NCBI GenBank assembly: GCA_025350445.1
Contig: JANXXV010000629.1
Span: 1 to 6,368, forward strand
Source: Bryobacteraceae bacterium
GTDB taxonomy: Bacteria > Acidobacteriota > Terriglobia > Bryobacterales > Bryobacteraceae
Length of the DNA: 6,368 nucleotides
Direction: 5' to 3'
Position numbers and translations under genes: made by a program. Below, piece after piece: positions 1 through 5,909 of the stretch. Position 1 is the first letter of the stretch, and the number at the start of each line of letters is the position of its first letter. A model generated the notes under the pieces. That model searched no databases, was not told where the DNA came from, and saw nothing but the letters and a program-made list of their open reading frames with translations.

Positions 1-106
1 TCTGTCCGATAGGAACCCGCTTCTTGCGCTGCTCCTTGGCCTTCAGATTGAGCTCTTCCAATTCCGCGTAGGGAAGGCTTAGGCGGTCTTGTAGTTGGTT
101 ATCCAT
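1..106 (-). CDS. N-terminal fragment, possible glutamine synthetase (partial)
   Basis: The minus strand reads from ATG at 106 to the window edge without a stop, giving 35 residues that begin MDNQLQDRLSLPYAELEELN and continue into a charged stretch (LKAKEQRKKRVPIGQ). The start is supported by AAGGAG at 116-111, four bases upstream of the ATG. The pattern LPYAELEELNLKAKEQR followed by a basic RKKRVP segment resembles, from memory, the extreme N-terminus of a short glutamine synthetase family of Acidobacteria and Chlorobi, which would form glutamine from glutamate, ammonia and ATP in the cytoplasm. No catalytic or ATP-binding motif lies inside the window, so that name is an inference. That this is a real gene start is better supported than its function. 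A candidate promoter lies about 100 bp upstream (239-210). Confidence 0.5.
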   Translation of the reverse strand, partial: MDNQLQDRLSLPYAELEELNLKAKEQRKKRVPIGQ

Positions 107-209
107 TCGTCTCCTTGATCTAGCCGTAGCCAAAATCCCGACTGTCGGAGAACGGCTTCCGGAATCCTGCGCCGGTTGTTCCCGTAGCGTGATCGTTGAC
201 TAATCTCTG

Positions 210-239
210 ATTATGAACGATACAACACTAGTTTCTGAA
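210..239 (-). promoter_or_regulatory. candidate sigma70-type promoter for the leftmost gene
   Basis: Read on the minus strand, TTCAGA (239-234, four of six matches to TTGACA) is followed after 18 bases by CATAAT (215-210, five of six matches to TATAAT). Transcription would start near 203 and leave a leader of about 97 nt before the ATG at 106. It is the only reasonable box pair I found upstream of that gene. A match of this quality is expected by chance fairly often. Confidence 0.28.
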
Positions 240-433
240 GCTCCGGCATCACTTTTCTCTATCGATAGTTTTTATGGAGCCCCTTGCCGGAATTGATAGC
301 AGTGCCGGTCGAGCAACGCATCCCGTTGACGATACGATGACTTATGCGCTTCCTGATAGCTGCGGAGCCCGGCCGCAAGATCCCGGCTCGCCCTGTCGGA
401 AAGGCCTGCGGGGGCACGAAATCTTGGCCGTGA

Positions 434-454
434 GGCAGACGCCCCCCGTCTGCC
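434..454. repeat. perfect 8-bp hairpin with C5 loop
   Basis: GGCAGACG (434-441) and CGTCTGCC (447-454) are exact reverse complements around a CCCCC loop. On the plus strand the hairpin is followed by an AT-rich stretch (ATAGGCCTTAAGTTATTCTTT) that is not a clean U-run, so a rho-independent terminator is possible but not typical. No convincing gene ends just before it on either strand. Confidence 0.45.
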
Positions 455-511
455 ATAGGCCTTAAGTTATTCTTTCCGCGGCTCGTCGCGGACCGCTCCC
501 TGAGACGGTCA

Positions 512-543
512 CGGCTCTGTAGCTGAATGATCCTACTGAGCCG
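512..543. repeat. imperfect 11-bp inverted repeat
   Basis: CGGCTCTGTAG (512-522) pairs with CTACTGAGCCG (533-543), giving ten base pairs and one T-T mismatch around a ten-base loop (523-532). It is the longest stem I could find in the gene-free stretch. It could be part of a structured RNA or a protein-binding dyad. No U-run follows on either strand. Confidence 0.45.
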
Positions 544-573
544 CTCGTCGTTAGGAAGCGGTTTCCGGAATCG

Positions 574-609
574 ACTTAACACATGCCGGACCCGAATCCG
601 GCACTTAAC
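574..609. repeat. 7-bp hairpin flanked by ACTTAAC direct repeats
   Basis: TGCCGGA (584-590) and TCCGGCA (597-603) form a perfect 7-bp stem with loop CCCGAA. The direct repeat ACTTAAC occurs on both sides, at 574-580 and 603-609; the second copy shares its first base with the end of the stem. The arrangement resembles a very small palindromic element or REP-like unit, but I see no second copy of the whole unit here. Confidence 0.4.
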
Positions 610-1092
610 TTGACGCCGATGCCCTCCTCTGCGCGCAACTCCTGTAAGGAACCGGTATTCGGAACCGCACCGCGCTCACCAACGTGGTATGTATCATCGG
701 CGAAGTGGGATTCCGCAGTATTGTTAGCAGGCACTCCGGGCACGTTCCGTGTGCTGGATCCGGCAAATGCCCATGCTCCGCCCGGCTTGGCCGGAAGAGG
801 CGTGGGGAACATCGTCCTCCCGATTGAGCGGCAGGCCGCCAACACTGTCACAAGCGTGATGCAGTGACCTTGGTTCAGTAACCGTCGTTCCGCAAAGTAG
901 CGCGCCAGGTCCGCCGCGAGTTATTTTTCCGGGTTCATCCCGTGAGGGCTTCGTCCTGTGGTCGAATTCCGTGGCGAAGCTAATCGCTAACCGAGGCCCT
1001 AGAGAATTGCAGCCTGACTCAATAATCCTGTTAAGTCCGTAGTGCCGTTTTAGGCCGCAACTGCGGGTATGAAGATGATAGCCGCTGTACTA

Positions 1093-1121
1093 TTGAACTT
1101 CTTGGGACTCAAACGCATAGT
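1093..1121 (+). promoter_or_regulatory. weak candidate promoter for the PilZ gene
   Basis: TTGAAC (1093-1098, four of six matches to TTGACA) is followed after 17 bases by CATAGT (1116-1121, four of six matches to TATAAT). This would start transcription near 1128 and give a leader of about 110 nt upstream of the ATG at 1239. It lies in a locally AT-richer segment than its surroundings. The match is weak and could be accidental. Confidence 0.2.
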
Positions 1122-1196
1122 TGTATGGGATTGGTAAATCCAAAGTACTACGAAGCTTTGAGCGGGCGCACTGCCTCTTCGGGGGGGCCTACCCGC
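1108..1196 (+). promoter_or_regulatory. potentially structured 5' leader of the PilZ gene
   Basis: Several nested stems can be drawn just upstream of the PilZ gene. CTCAAA (1108-1113) pairs with TTTGAG (1157-1162) and encloses GGATT/AATCC (1128-1132 with 1137-1141, loop GGTA). Next to it, GCGGG (1162-1166) pairs with CCCGC (1192-1196) and encloses CCTC-TTCG-GGGG (1174-1185), a stem closed by a stable UUCG tetraloop. G1162 is used by both outer stems, so only one can include it. The fold does not match the c-di-GMP-I, SAM, TPP or cobalamin riboswitch consensus as I know them. A role as an unclassified regulatory leader is inference from pairing alone. Confidence 0.3.
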
Positions 1197-1227
1197 CTTG
1201 CACCGGAAGGTTTCAATTCGAACAAGA

Positions 1228-1233
1228 GAGGTG
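1228..1233 (+). promoter_or_regulatory. ribosome binding site fixing the PilZ start
   Basis: GAGGTG at 1228-1233 lies five bases before ATG 1239. The same frame is open back to an ATG at 1125, which would add 38 residues, but that ATG has no purine-rich site before it and the added residues look non-coding. I therefore place the start at 1239. Confidence 0.65.
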
Positions 1234-1238
1234 AGGTC

Positions 1239-1643
1239 ATGGATATCGCTAACCGCAGAAGTGAGGCCCGGTTCCGAACGGACGGCACAGCCGATGTGCG
1301 GATCGTGCGGCATGGCCGCGGCGAAGATATTGAAGCCAGGGTTTGCGACATATCCAAATCCGGTCTTCGAATTCAAATAAACCGCCTGGTACTCGACGGC
1401 GCCGAAGTAACGGTCACGTTGAACGAACTTCTCCTATCCGCTGAGGCGCGGCATTGCAGCAAGATCGGTTCCGATTTGTATGAAGTGGGTCTGAAGATCA
1501 TTGATGTGCGGGCAAAGTCCAAATTTAACTTGTGGCGTTCCGGGGCGCTGGGACTCGGCCATATGCCTCACGTTGCCTCTGCTAGCGCATTCCGCGCGAG
1601 AACAGCAGCCAATCCCGATAAGCGCGGCTTTGAGGCAGCTTAG
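1239..1643 (+). CDS. PilZ domain protein (c-di-GMP receptor)
   Basis: The 134-residue product begins MDIANRRSEARF. PilZ domains bind cyclic di-GMP through an N-terminal RxxxR motif and a downstream [D/N]xSxxG motif. Both are present: R7-S-E-A-R11 and D37-I-S-K-S-G42. Between and after them lies the expected beta-strand pattern (VRIV, IEARVCDIS, GLRIQI, AEVTVTL, then YEVGLKIIDV at about 81-90). The core domain spans roughly residues 5-95. A tail of about 40 residues, rich in Ala, Arg and Ser, has no recognisable motif. There is no signal peptide, membrane segment or fused effector domain, so it is a cytoplasmic single-domain receptor whose partner cannot be read from the sequence. No diguanylate cyclase or phosphodiesterase gene lies nearby. 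The gene stands alone, with a leader that may fold and a convergent neighbour downstream. Confidence 0.85.
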   Translation: MDIANRRSEARFRTDGTADVRIVRHGRGEDIEARVCDISKSGLRIQINRLVLDGAEVTVTLNELLLSAEARHCSKIGSDLYEVGLKIIDVRAKSKFNLWRSGALGLGHMPHVASASAFRARTAANPDKRGFEAA

Positions 1644-1763
1644 GGGAATCCCGCACAATCTTCTCAAAAGCGAACCGGAGCACCAACCATAACGTCACCA
1701 TAAGGGGAGGCGGCCGGCGCGTCACTACCAGTGACCAGTTCGCGGTATCCGATTCATTGCATT

Positions 1764-1810
1764 CGCGAAAGGTTTCGCGCGGTTTCTCCCGCCTGCTCCC
1801 GCTGGAGCAG
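1764..1810. terminator. tandem hairpins between convergent genes
   Basis: Two perfect stems lie between the PilZ stop (1643) and the stop of the minus-strand pseudogene (1837-1835). CGCGAAA (1764-1770) pairs with TTTCGCG (1773-1779), and CTGCTCC (1793-1799) pairs with GGAGCAG (1804-1810) around a CGCT loop. A short alternative stem, GCGG/CCGC (1779-1782 with 1789-1792), sits between them. The second hairpin starts about 25 nt after the minus-strand stop. Neither is followed by a real U-run, so I infer transcript-end or RNA-stabilising hairpins serving both directions rather than classic intrinsic terminators. Confidence 0.4.
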
Positions 1811-1834
1811 CGAAGAGTCGAGACGCACCGTCCC

Positions 1835-3724
1835 CTATTGAATGCTGACTTGAACCGGATTCGCCGGGGCGCCTTCAACCATGAGCTGGACGCTAACGTA
1901 ACCCGCGCCGGAGAGCTTCGCCGGAAGCAGAACGTTGACCTGATCCAGCCCGGTGTAGTTGCCAGCCGGTCCGGCGTAGGTCACCGTCGCGGGCACGCCG
2001 TTGATCGTGACAGACGTCAACGAAGTCCCCGCTGGTGCAATTCCAGTCCCGAATAGGAGCAGGTACGTGCTGGAACCGCCGCCGATCGAAATCGGGTTCG
2101 GAACGATGGCCCCGGAGCTGTTCGTTGTATAAACCGGCTGCATCGTCTGCCCCCCATTCCCGGCCACCTGAAGCACCTGGGCCGCGGCCAGTCCCGTGCC
2201 GTTCAGCATCAAAAGCGCCGGCGCAACAGTTGCGATCTCGATGCCATTCGCGGTCTGAGCAGCGGCGCCGTTCGTGATGACCACCCGGGCCGTGCCGGGG
2301 GCAACCGTCGGCGGCACCAGGAAAGTAATCTGATTAGGCGATACCAATAGAAGCGGCGCCGGAACGGTCACGCCTGCCCCGTCCATGATCGACACCGAAG
2401 TGCCGCCGGCCGACGCGGGGAACGGCGCGGCGGATGTGCTGGTACTGCTTGCCGGATTTTGCCCGTTGGCCGTGGCAATCGAACCTGGCGAGATGGCAAA
2501 GGCGCCCGGATTGGATGTGGAGAGGACGAGGGGCACATCCACTGCCGGAGTCGAACCGGCGGTGGGCGCCAGACAGACGCCGTGAAGCACTTCACCGGCG
2601 ATGGCGGTCCGTAGGATCGTAAATTGTCCCTTTGCGCCAGCGGCCGGGTCGGTGTTGGCCGGCACGTCGGTGATCGAAACCAGTTGGTTCGGGTCGGCGC
2701 CCTGGTCTCCATTGGCGCTTATGGTCTACGTGACACCCCAGATGGTCACCGTGCCGTCGCTATTCAGTTTGCCGGCGATGTTGCGAAGACCGTCCGCGGC
2801 AGGGTTCAGAGCAGCCGGGTAGTTGGCGACGGTATACGGCTTACCGAGATTGAGGCCGTTTTGCAGCACGTACGCAAGCGTCCAGACGCCATTATTGAGT
2901 ACCCATTTCTGCAGCCCCGCCTGTGTGCTCGTAGCCGCGTTCGCCGGCACACCGTCGCCTTCATCGGCCACCTACAGCGTGGTCGCGTTAGCGAAGAAAA
3001 TCCCGAAAGGATTGGCGACCGGGTGCGGCCCGCCGGCTAGAGTGTTGGGAAAGCCCTTCAGAATCGTGATCGCCCGTCATTGGAGTTGCCGGACATATAG
3101 TAAATTCCGTTGGCCAAAATCGCCGCGCGCCCGTTGTTGCCGCTGTAGGAGTTTGTGGGCGTCACCTGTATCGCACCGTTCGCCCCCACCTGGACGACGG
3201 CGCGATAGTAACTACCGCCGGCCGGGTTCGTTCAATCCTAAGCTCCGGGAGTATTCGAGTTCGATACATCCACTGTGTTGGTAGAAGCTACGTAACCCAT
3301 GGAAGGTGACAGCGGCTCCATCGGTCGAGACGTTCAAAGCCAGTTCGGACTTGGAACTGAAGCTCGTCGTGACCATCGTCGTGGGGATCGGAAGGGTGTT
3401 CAAAAGCGTTCCGGAAGGCGTGAGCTGATCGAGAAAGATCGGAGACGTCACGCCGAAACTGCCGTCGATCCGATTATTGTTAAAGACATTGTTGGAGCTG
3501 GTGTTGGAGGCGTAGTCACCACCGTCGGTCGCAATCACGGTGCCGCACTTTGCCGTTGACGGGCAAACCGGCGGCAACGGTTGACCGGCCGCAAAGGTTG
3601 AGGCGCTTCCGGTGTAGACGCTTCGGCTCACCACGATGTTGCCCGCTGTGAAGCCCTTAGAGGACTGCGCCACGACCGGCGCGCCAGCGAAAAGAGCGCA
3701 AAGCGCCCAGGATACCTGCTTCAT
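1835..3724 (-). pseudogene. broken secreted protein with C-terminal TIGR03437 domain
   Basis: Read from ATG 3724 (a GTG at 3736 is also in frame), the product begins with a signal peptide (MKQVSWALCALFAGAPVVAQ). A secreted family of unknown function follows (GNIVVSRSVYTGSAS, FGVTSPIFLDQLTPSGTLL, SFSSKSELALNVS, later VADEGDG, YVLQNGLNLGKPY and SANGDQGADPNQL). The last 270 or so residues form a TIGR03437 domain (VSPNQITFLVPP, LLFGTGIAP, GLDQVNVLLP). Lesions are visible. The frame slips by one base at about 3300, since TTC-C-ATG-GGT must become TTC-ATG-GGT to continue MGYVASTNTVDVSNSNTPG. That shifted segment contains TAG at 3240-3238 and TGA at 3234-3232. The frame returns at about 3070, before ITILKGFPNTLAGG. 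TAG follows at 2974-2972, where TTL-Y-VADEG is expected, and at 2728-2726. From memory of the family, roughly 100 residues also appear to be missing at the 3070 join. The last segment, from 2725 to the TAG stop at 1837-1835, remains open. Confidence 0.75.
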
Positions 3725-3800
3725 ATGTTTATGCACTAAGAGGGGAGTCTATCGCGGCACTGTGACAGTAAGATCTCAATTGTGTGAAGATATCCGCAGT

Positions 3801-3824
3801 GCTTGTTCCATGAGTCGAACAAGC
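3801..3824. repeat. 8-bp inverted repeat in the divergent intergenic region
   Basis: GCTTGTTC (3801-3808) and GAACAAGC (3817-3824) are exact reverse complements with an 8-base spacer (CATGAGTC). The dyad lies between two divergent genes, about 77 bp upstream of the minus-strand start at 3724 and about 70 bp upstream of the plus-strand -10 box. Operator-like dyads are common at such positions, but the regulator cannot be named. A second short palindrome, ACTGT-G-ACAGT, lies at 3759-3769. Confidence 0.4.
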
Positions 3825-3890
3825 CCCCGGCCACCGGACTTTGGCGTGCCCATGCCGTCGCGAAACTCTGTCGGCTCCCGCGCCGCGCCT

Positions 3891-3899
3891 TGCTAGAAT
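3891..3899 (+). promoter_or_regulatory. extended -10 promoter of the PEPCK-like gene
   Basis: TGCTAGAAT combines an extended -10 TG (3891-3892) with TAGAAT (3894-3899, five of six matches to TATAAT). No good -35 box lies 16-18 bases upstream, which is normal for extended -10 promoters. Transcription would begin near 3906, about 80 nt before the GTG start at 3985. It points at the plus-strand gene. Confidence 0.4.
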
Positions 3900-3974
3900 A
3901 ACTGCTTAGAACCCAAACCCGGCGCCTCGAATCCCGTCCATTCGCCGGCCCCCGCTGACCACAAATAAAGATTC

Positions 3975-3980
3975 AGGAGA
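3975..3980 (+). promoter_or_regulatory. ribosome binding site before GTG 3985
   Basis: AGGAGA at 3975-3980 lies four bases before GTG 3985 and is the best Shine-Dalgarno match in this region. It marks the original start of the PEPCK-like gene even though the conserved frame only becomes readable at about 4025. No start codon lies in that conserved frame between the TGA at 3986-3988 and GTG 4247. Confidence 0.55.
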
Positions 3981-3984
3981 AACG

Positions 3985-4800
3985 GTGAAATCCAAAGTCC
4001 AATGCAGCCCACGCGTCCGGACGAGACGAAGAGTTAGTCCGCTACATCAACCTGAAACTCGCCGCCCTCGGGCAACCCACCAGCGAGTATACGGCCGACC
4101 CCTACTTCCTGGAAATCGCCGGCCCGCTGCTCCGCAACTACTATCAGAAAGATCAACTCCTCGGCGACCGTCTCTGTCCCGCCGATTCCCGCATCCAGGC
4201 GTTCCTCGACGACTATCTCGCCGATGCCATTACACCCGGCGCCAAAGTGGCACGCCTGCCATCCAGCACCTTCGCCCTGGACCGTTCCGGCCTGGCCCGC
4301 GTCATGTCCCTGCCGCCTGATGCCGACCATCTCTCGTCGCCCTACGTACAGTCCTACCGCCTGCCGCAGGGTATCCTGCACAATCCGAAAAGCGATCGCC
4401 GGACAACCAAGGGCATCTTTCACATCGTGGAAGGCGGCCTGCCCATTCCGGCCGACAAGATCGGCGTGCCCAAGCAGACTTTCGCCGCGCTTCTGGCCGC
4501 GGCCCTGCGACCTCCGGAAAGCGTACTGGCGCTGCCGTTCACCGCCACGCAGCAAAATCAGGTGCGCCTGTTTGTCACTCTGCTGCTGCGTCCGCTGGTG
4601 TGCCCGGCCACCGGGTCCGCCCCCGCAAAGACGATGGAGACGCGATTCTTCGCCCCGGCCAGTCTGGTCAGCAATCTCGATTTCGTGGAAGGCATTTTCG
4701 GCAACGGGGGCGATCCCTATCTGCCCGAAAACAATGCCGCCCTCGACGCCATGCACTGGACCGGCCACACCGGCTGCGTCATCCTGGCGCCGCATCTAAT
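3985..4800 (+). pseudogene. N-terminal remnant of a large PEP-carboxykinase-like conserved protein
   Basis: From about 4025 the plus strand encodes a continuous, family-like sequence: DEELVRYINLKLAALG, FALDRSGLARVMSLP, GILHNPKSDRRTTKGIFHI, EGGLPIPADKIGVPK, ETRFFAPASLVSNLDFVEG, FGNGGDPYLPENNAALD and HWTGHTGCVILAPHL. From memory this matches the N-terminal part of a family of roughly 1,100 residues, annotated as hypothetical or as PEP-carboxykinase-like. I cannot show the nucleotide-binding or catalytic motifs, which would lie downstream. Two defects are visible. The ribosome binding site and GTG 3985 are out of frame with the conserved sequence. Adding one A in the CCAATG run near 4000 and one G in GAGAC near 4025 would give VKSKVQMQPTRPDEDEELV and restore the frame. 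After HL (CTA at 4796-4798) the family match ends, and the frame runs through foreign sequence to a stop at 4846. Only about 270 residues remain, so the gene is non-functional as read. Confidence 0.65.
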
Positions 4801-5880
4801 CGGGTCGAGTACATCGGCTGCCACCGGGTCAGCGCCGCCTAGATAGTCGGTCCCTTTGAAGAGATAAGACGTGCAGAAGCCGACTTCATGGTTGCCTTGG
4901 CTGGCGGTATAGCGGGCTAAATCGTACTTGCTGAAACTGGCTGACGCTGTGTCGCTGGTGAAGGGAAGGGTGATTCCAAACGTGACGTCGGTGATGGTTC
5001 GGGTGAGACTGATCTGGCCGAACTTCACCGCGCCCGCGGATCGAACCGCGGCGGTGCCGGCATCGCACGCGCCGCCGCCGCTGGCAATGGCCATGGATAC
5101 ATAGTTACTTGTCACGTTATTCACGCCGTCGCCTGTCTTTACTACTACCGGGACATGGCAGGCATCGGCGGCATCGTCCGGCACGGTGAAGACGATCTGA
5201 TCGATACCGGAACAGCAGCCGGATCTTCCTTTGTAAATGACGTTCGCCTGCTTGTTGCCCACCCAAACCTGGGCGTCGACGTCGAGCGGTCCGGGAAAGA
5301 CACCGGTCGCATCGTTACCCGCGATTGGACCGAGGCCTACGGCCCATAAAATCATCGCTTGGCCCGGCTTTGCCGAATTGATCACGGTGTTGACGGGCCT
5401 GTCGGTTTCCGTGTTCACGTTCTGCAACACACCCGGTCCGCTGCCCTTTTGATTGATTGAGAAGATGCCCACTGCCGACTTCACTACCTTGATGGTGGCG
5501 GGCGCGCTGGTCTGATTGTTGTAAGTGACAGTCAACGTGCCGGTGCCGGTGGGCGTGCTGGACGGAAGAATGCCGCAGATCTGCGAGGCTAGTGTGTAGA
5601 CCATCGGCACATTCAGAGTGACGCCGTTCACGGTCACCTTCATGGATGTCCCGGCGAGTTCGTTGAGAAGCGGAAACGCGCTCACCTGCGAAAGAGCCGC
5701 TGGTCCCAGGCCGGAGCCGAAAACCAGGAACATGGAACCTTGCGCGATTCCGGAGTTTGGCAGACCGGTGAGTGAGTAACTGGCGGCATTCAGAATGCCG
5801 CCAGAACCAATGACGGGCTGCGCTGCCGCTGCCCCTGCCAGCAAAGTGATTCCCAGCGCCAGATTGCAGAATATTCTCAT
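4717..5880 (-). CDS. secreted TIGR03437-domain protein, C-terminus lost
   Basis: The frame runs from ATG 5880 (an in-frame GTG at 5898 is possible) for 387 residues. It opens with a signal peptide, MRIFCNLALGITLLAGAAAAQ, cleaved after the AAA-type motif near residue 20, so the protein is exported. A TIGR03437 domain follows directly (IGSGGILNAASYSLTGLPN, MFLVFGSGLGPAALS, QICGILPSSTPTGTGTLTV, ILWAVGLGPIAG, GIDQIVFTVPDD, NVTSNYVSMAI). Next comes a linker strand region typical of these proteins (VKFGQISLTRTITDVTFG, YDLARYTASQGNHEVGFCTS, ADPVAADVLDP). Family-like sequence ends at residue 359-360, about 4801. The last 27 residues are the antisense of the neighbouring PEPCK-like remnant and are not part of the family. 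The usual final module of about 150 residues is absent. No clear Shine-Dalgarno site is present. The start lies 29 bp after the stop of the upstream paralogue, which suggests one operon. Function is unknown. Confidence 0.75.
   Translation of the reverse strand: MRIFCNLALGITLLAGAAAAQPVIGSGGILNAASYSLTGLPNSGIAQGSMFLVFGSGLGPAALSQVSAFPLLNELAGTSMKVTVNGVTLNVPMVYTLASQICGILPSSTPTGTGTLTVTYNNQTSAPATIKVVKSAVGIFSINQKGSGPGVLQNVNTETDRPVNTVINSAKPGQAMILWAVGLGPIAGNDATGVFPGPLDVDAQVWVGNKQANVIYKGRSGCCSGIDQIVFTVPDDAADACHVPVVVKTGDGVNNVTSNYVSMAIASGGGACDAGTAAVRSAGAVKFGQISLTRTITDVTFGITLPFTSDTASASFSKYDLARYTASQGNHEVGFCTSYLFKGTDYLGGADPVAADVLDPIRCGARMTQPVWPVQCMASRAALFSGR
4796..4806. other. breakpoint where two truncated genes meet tail to tail
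   Basis: On the plus strand the PEPCK-like sequence is family-like up to HL (CTA, 4796-4798). On the minus strand the TIGR03437-type protein is family-like down to DP (4806-4801). Beyond this point each frame simply reads the antisense of the other gene, so both genes lose their 3' ends within about ten bases of each other. This is the signature of a deletion or inversion junction, or of a misjoined assembly. No insertion sequence, inverted terminal repeats or tRNA is visible at the join. Confidence 0.65.
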
Positions 5881-5909
5881 CTGGCTATGATAAATCACCG
5901 CCGTTTGAA

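Larger units (their letters stand above)
107..1238. other. 1.1-kb stretch without a convincing gene
   Basis: Between the divergently transcribed leftmost gene and the PilZ gene I find no reading frame I trust. Open frames exist (minus 582-259, minus 851-576, plus 583-867), but the first encodes an arginine-rich, low-complexity product with no family resemblance. The other two overlap almost completely on opposite strands, and neither has a ribosome binding site. No tRNA, rRNA, RNase P or tmRNA consensus was recognised. The stretch does hold several short inverted repeats (434-454, 512-543, 584-603), a candidate promoter near its left end (239-210), and a foldable leader before the PilZ gene (1108-1196). 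It may be a long regulatory region, an unrecognised non-coding RNA, or the eroded remains of a lost gene. Confidence 0.5.

Noticed and set aside
259..582. 107-codon minus-strand frame
   Set aside because: The product is arginine-rich without any domain pattern, and the frame covers several hairpins. It is more likely a chance open frame.
920..1000. tRNA-like GGGTTCATCCC and GCTTCG/CGAAGC pairing
   Set aside because: The surrounding bases cannot form a cloverleaf with an acceptor stem and anticodon arm.
1125..1238. N-terminal extension of the PilZ protein from ATG 1125
   Set aside because: No ribosome binding site precedes it, and the added 38 residues are unlike PilZ proteins. GAGGTG before ATG 1239 gives a normal start.
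1835..3724. Stop-codon recoding of TAG to Tyr or Ser as a functional mechanism
   Set aside because: TAG is the natural end of the PilZ gene, the partial gene at 5910 and this gene itself. The lesions also include a TGA and frame shifts, which recoding cannot explain.
4034..4795. 253-codon open frame on the minus strand
   Set aside because: It is the antisense of the well-supported PEPCK-like sequence. Its product is Gly/Arg/Gln-rich with no family pattern.
4224..4799. 191-codon plus-strand frame overlapping the PEPCK-like remnant
   Set aside because: It is a shifted frame of the same DNA and gives a Pro/Arg/Ser-rich product. The neighbouring frame carries the recognisable motifs.
4796..4806. 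Insertion sequence or phage attachment site at the gene junction
   Set aside because: No transposase or integrase gene, terminal inverted repeat, target duplication or tRNA is visible near the join.
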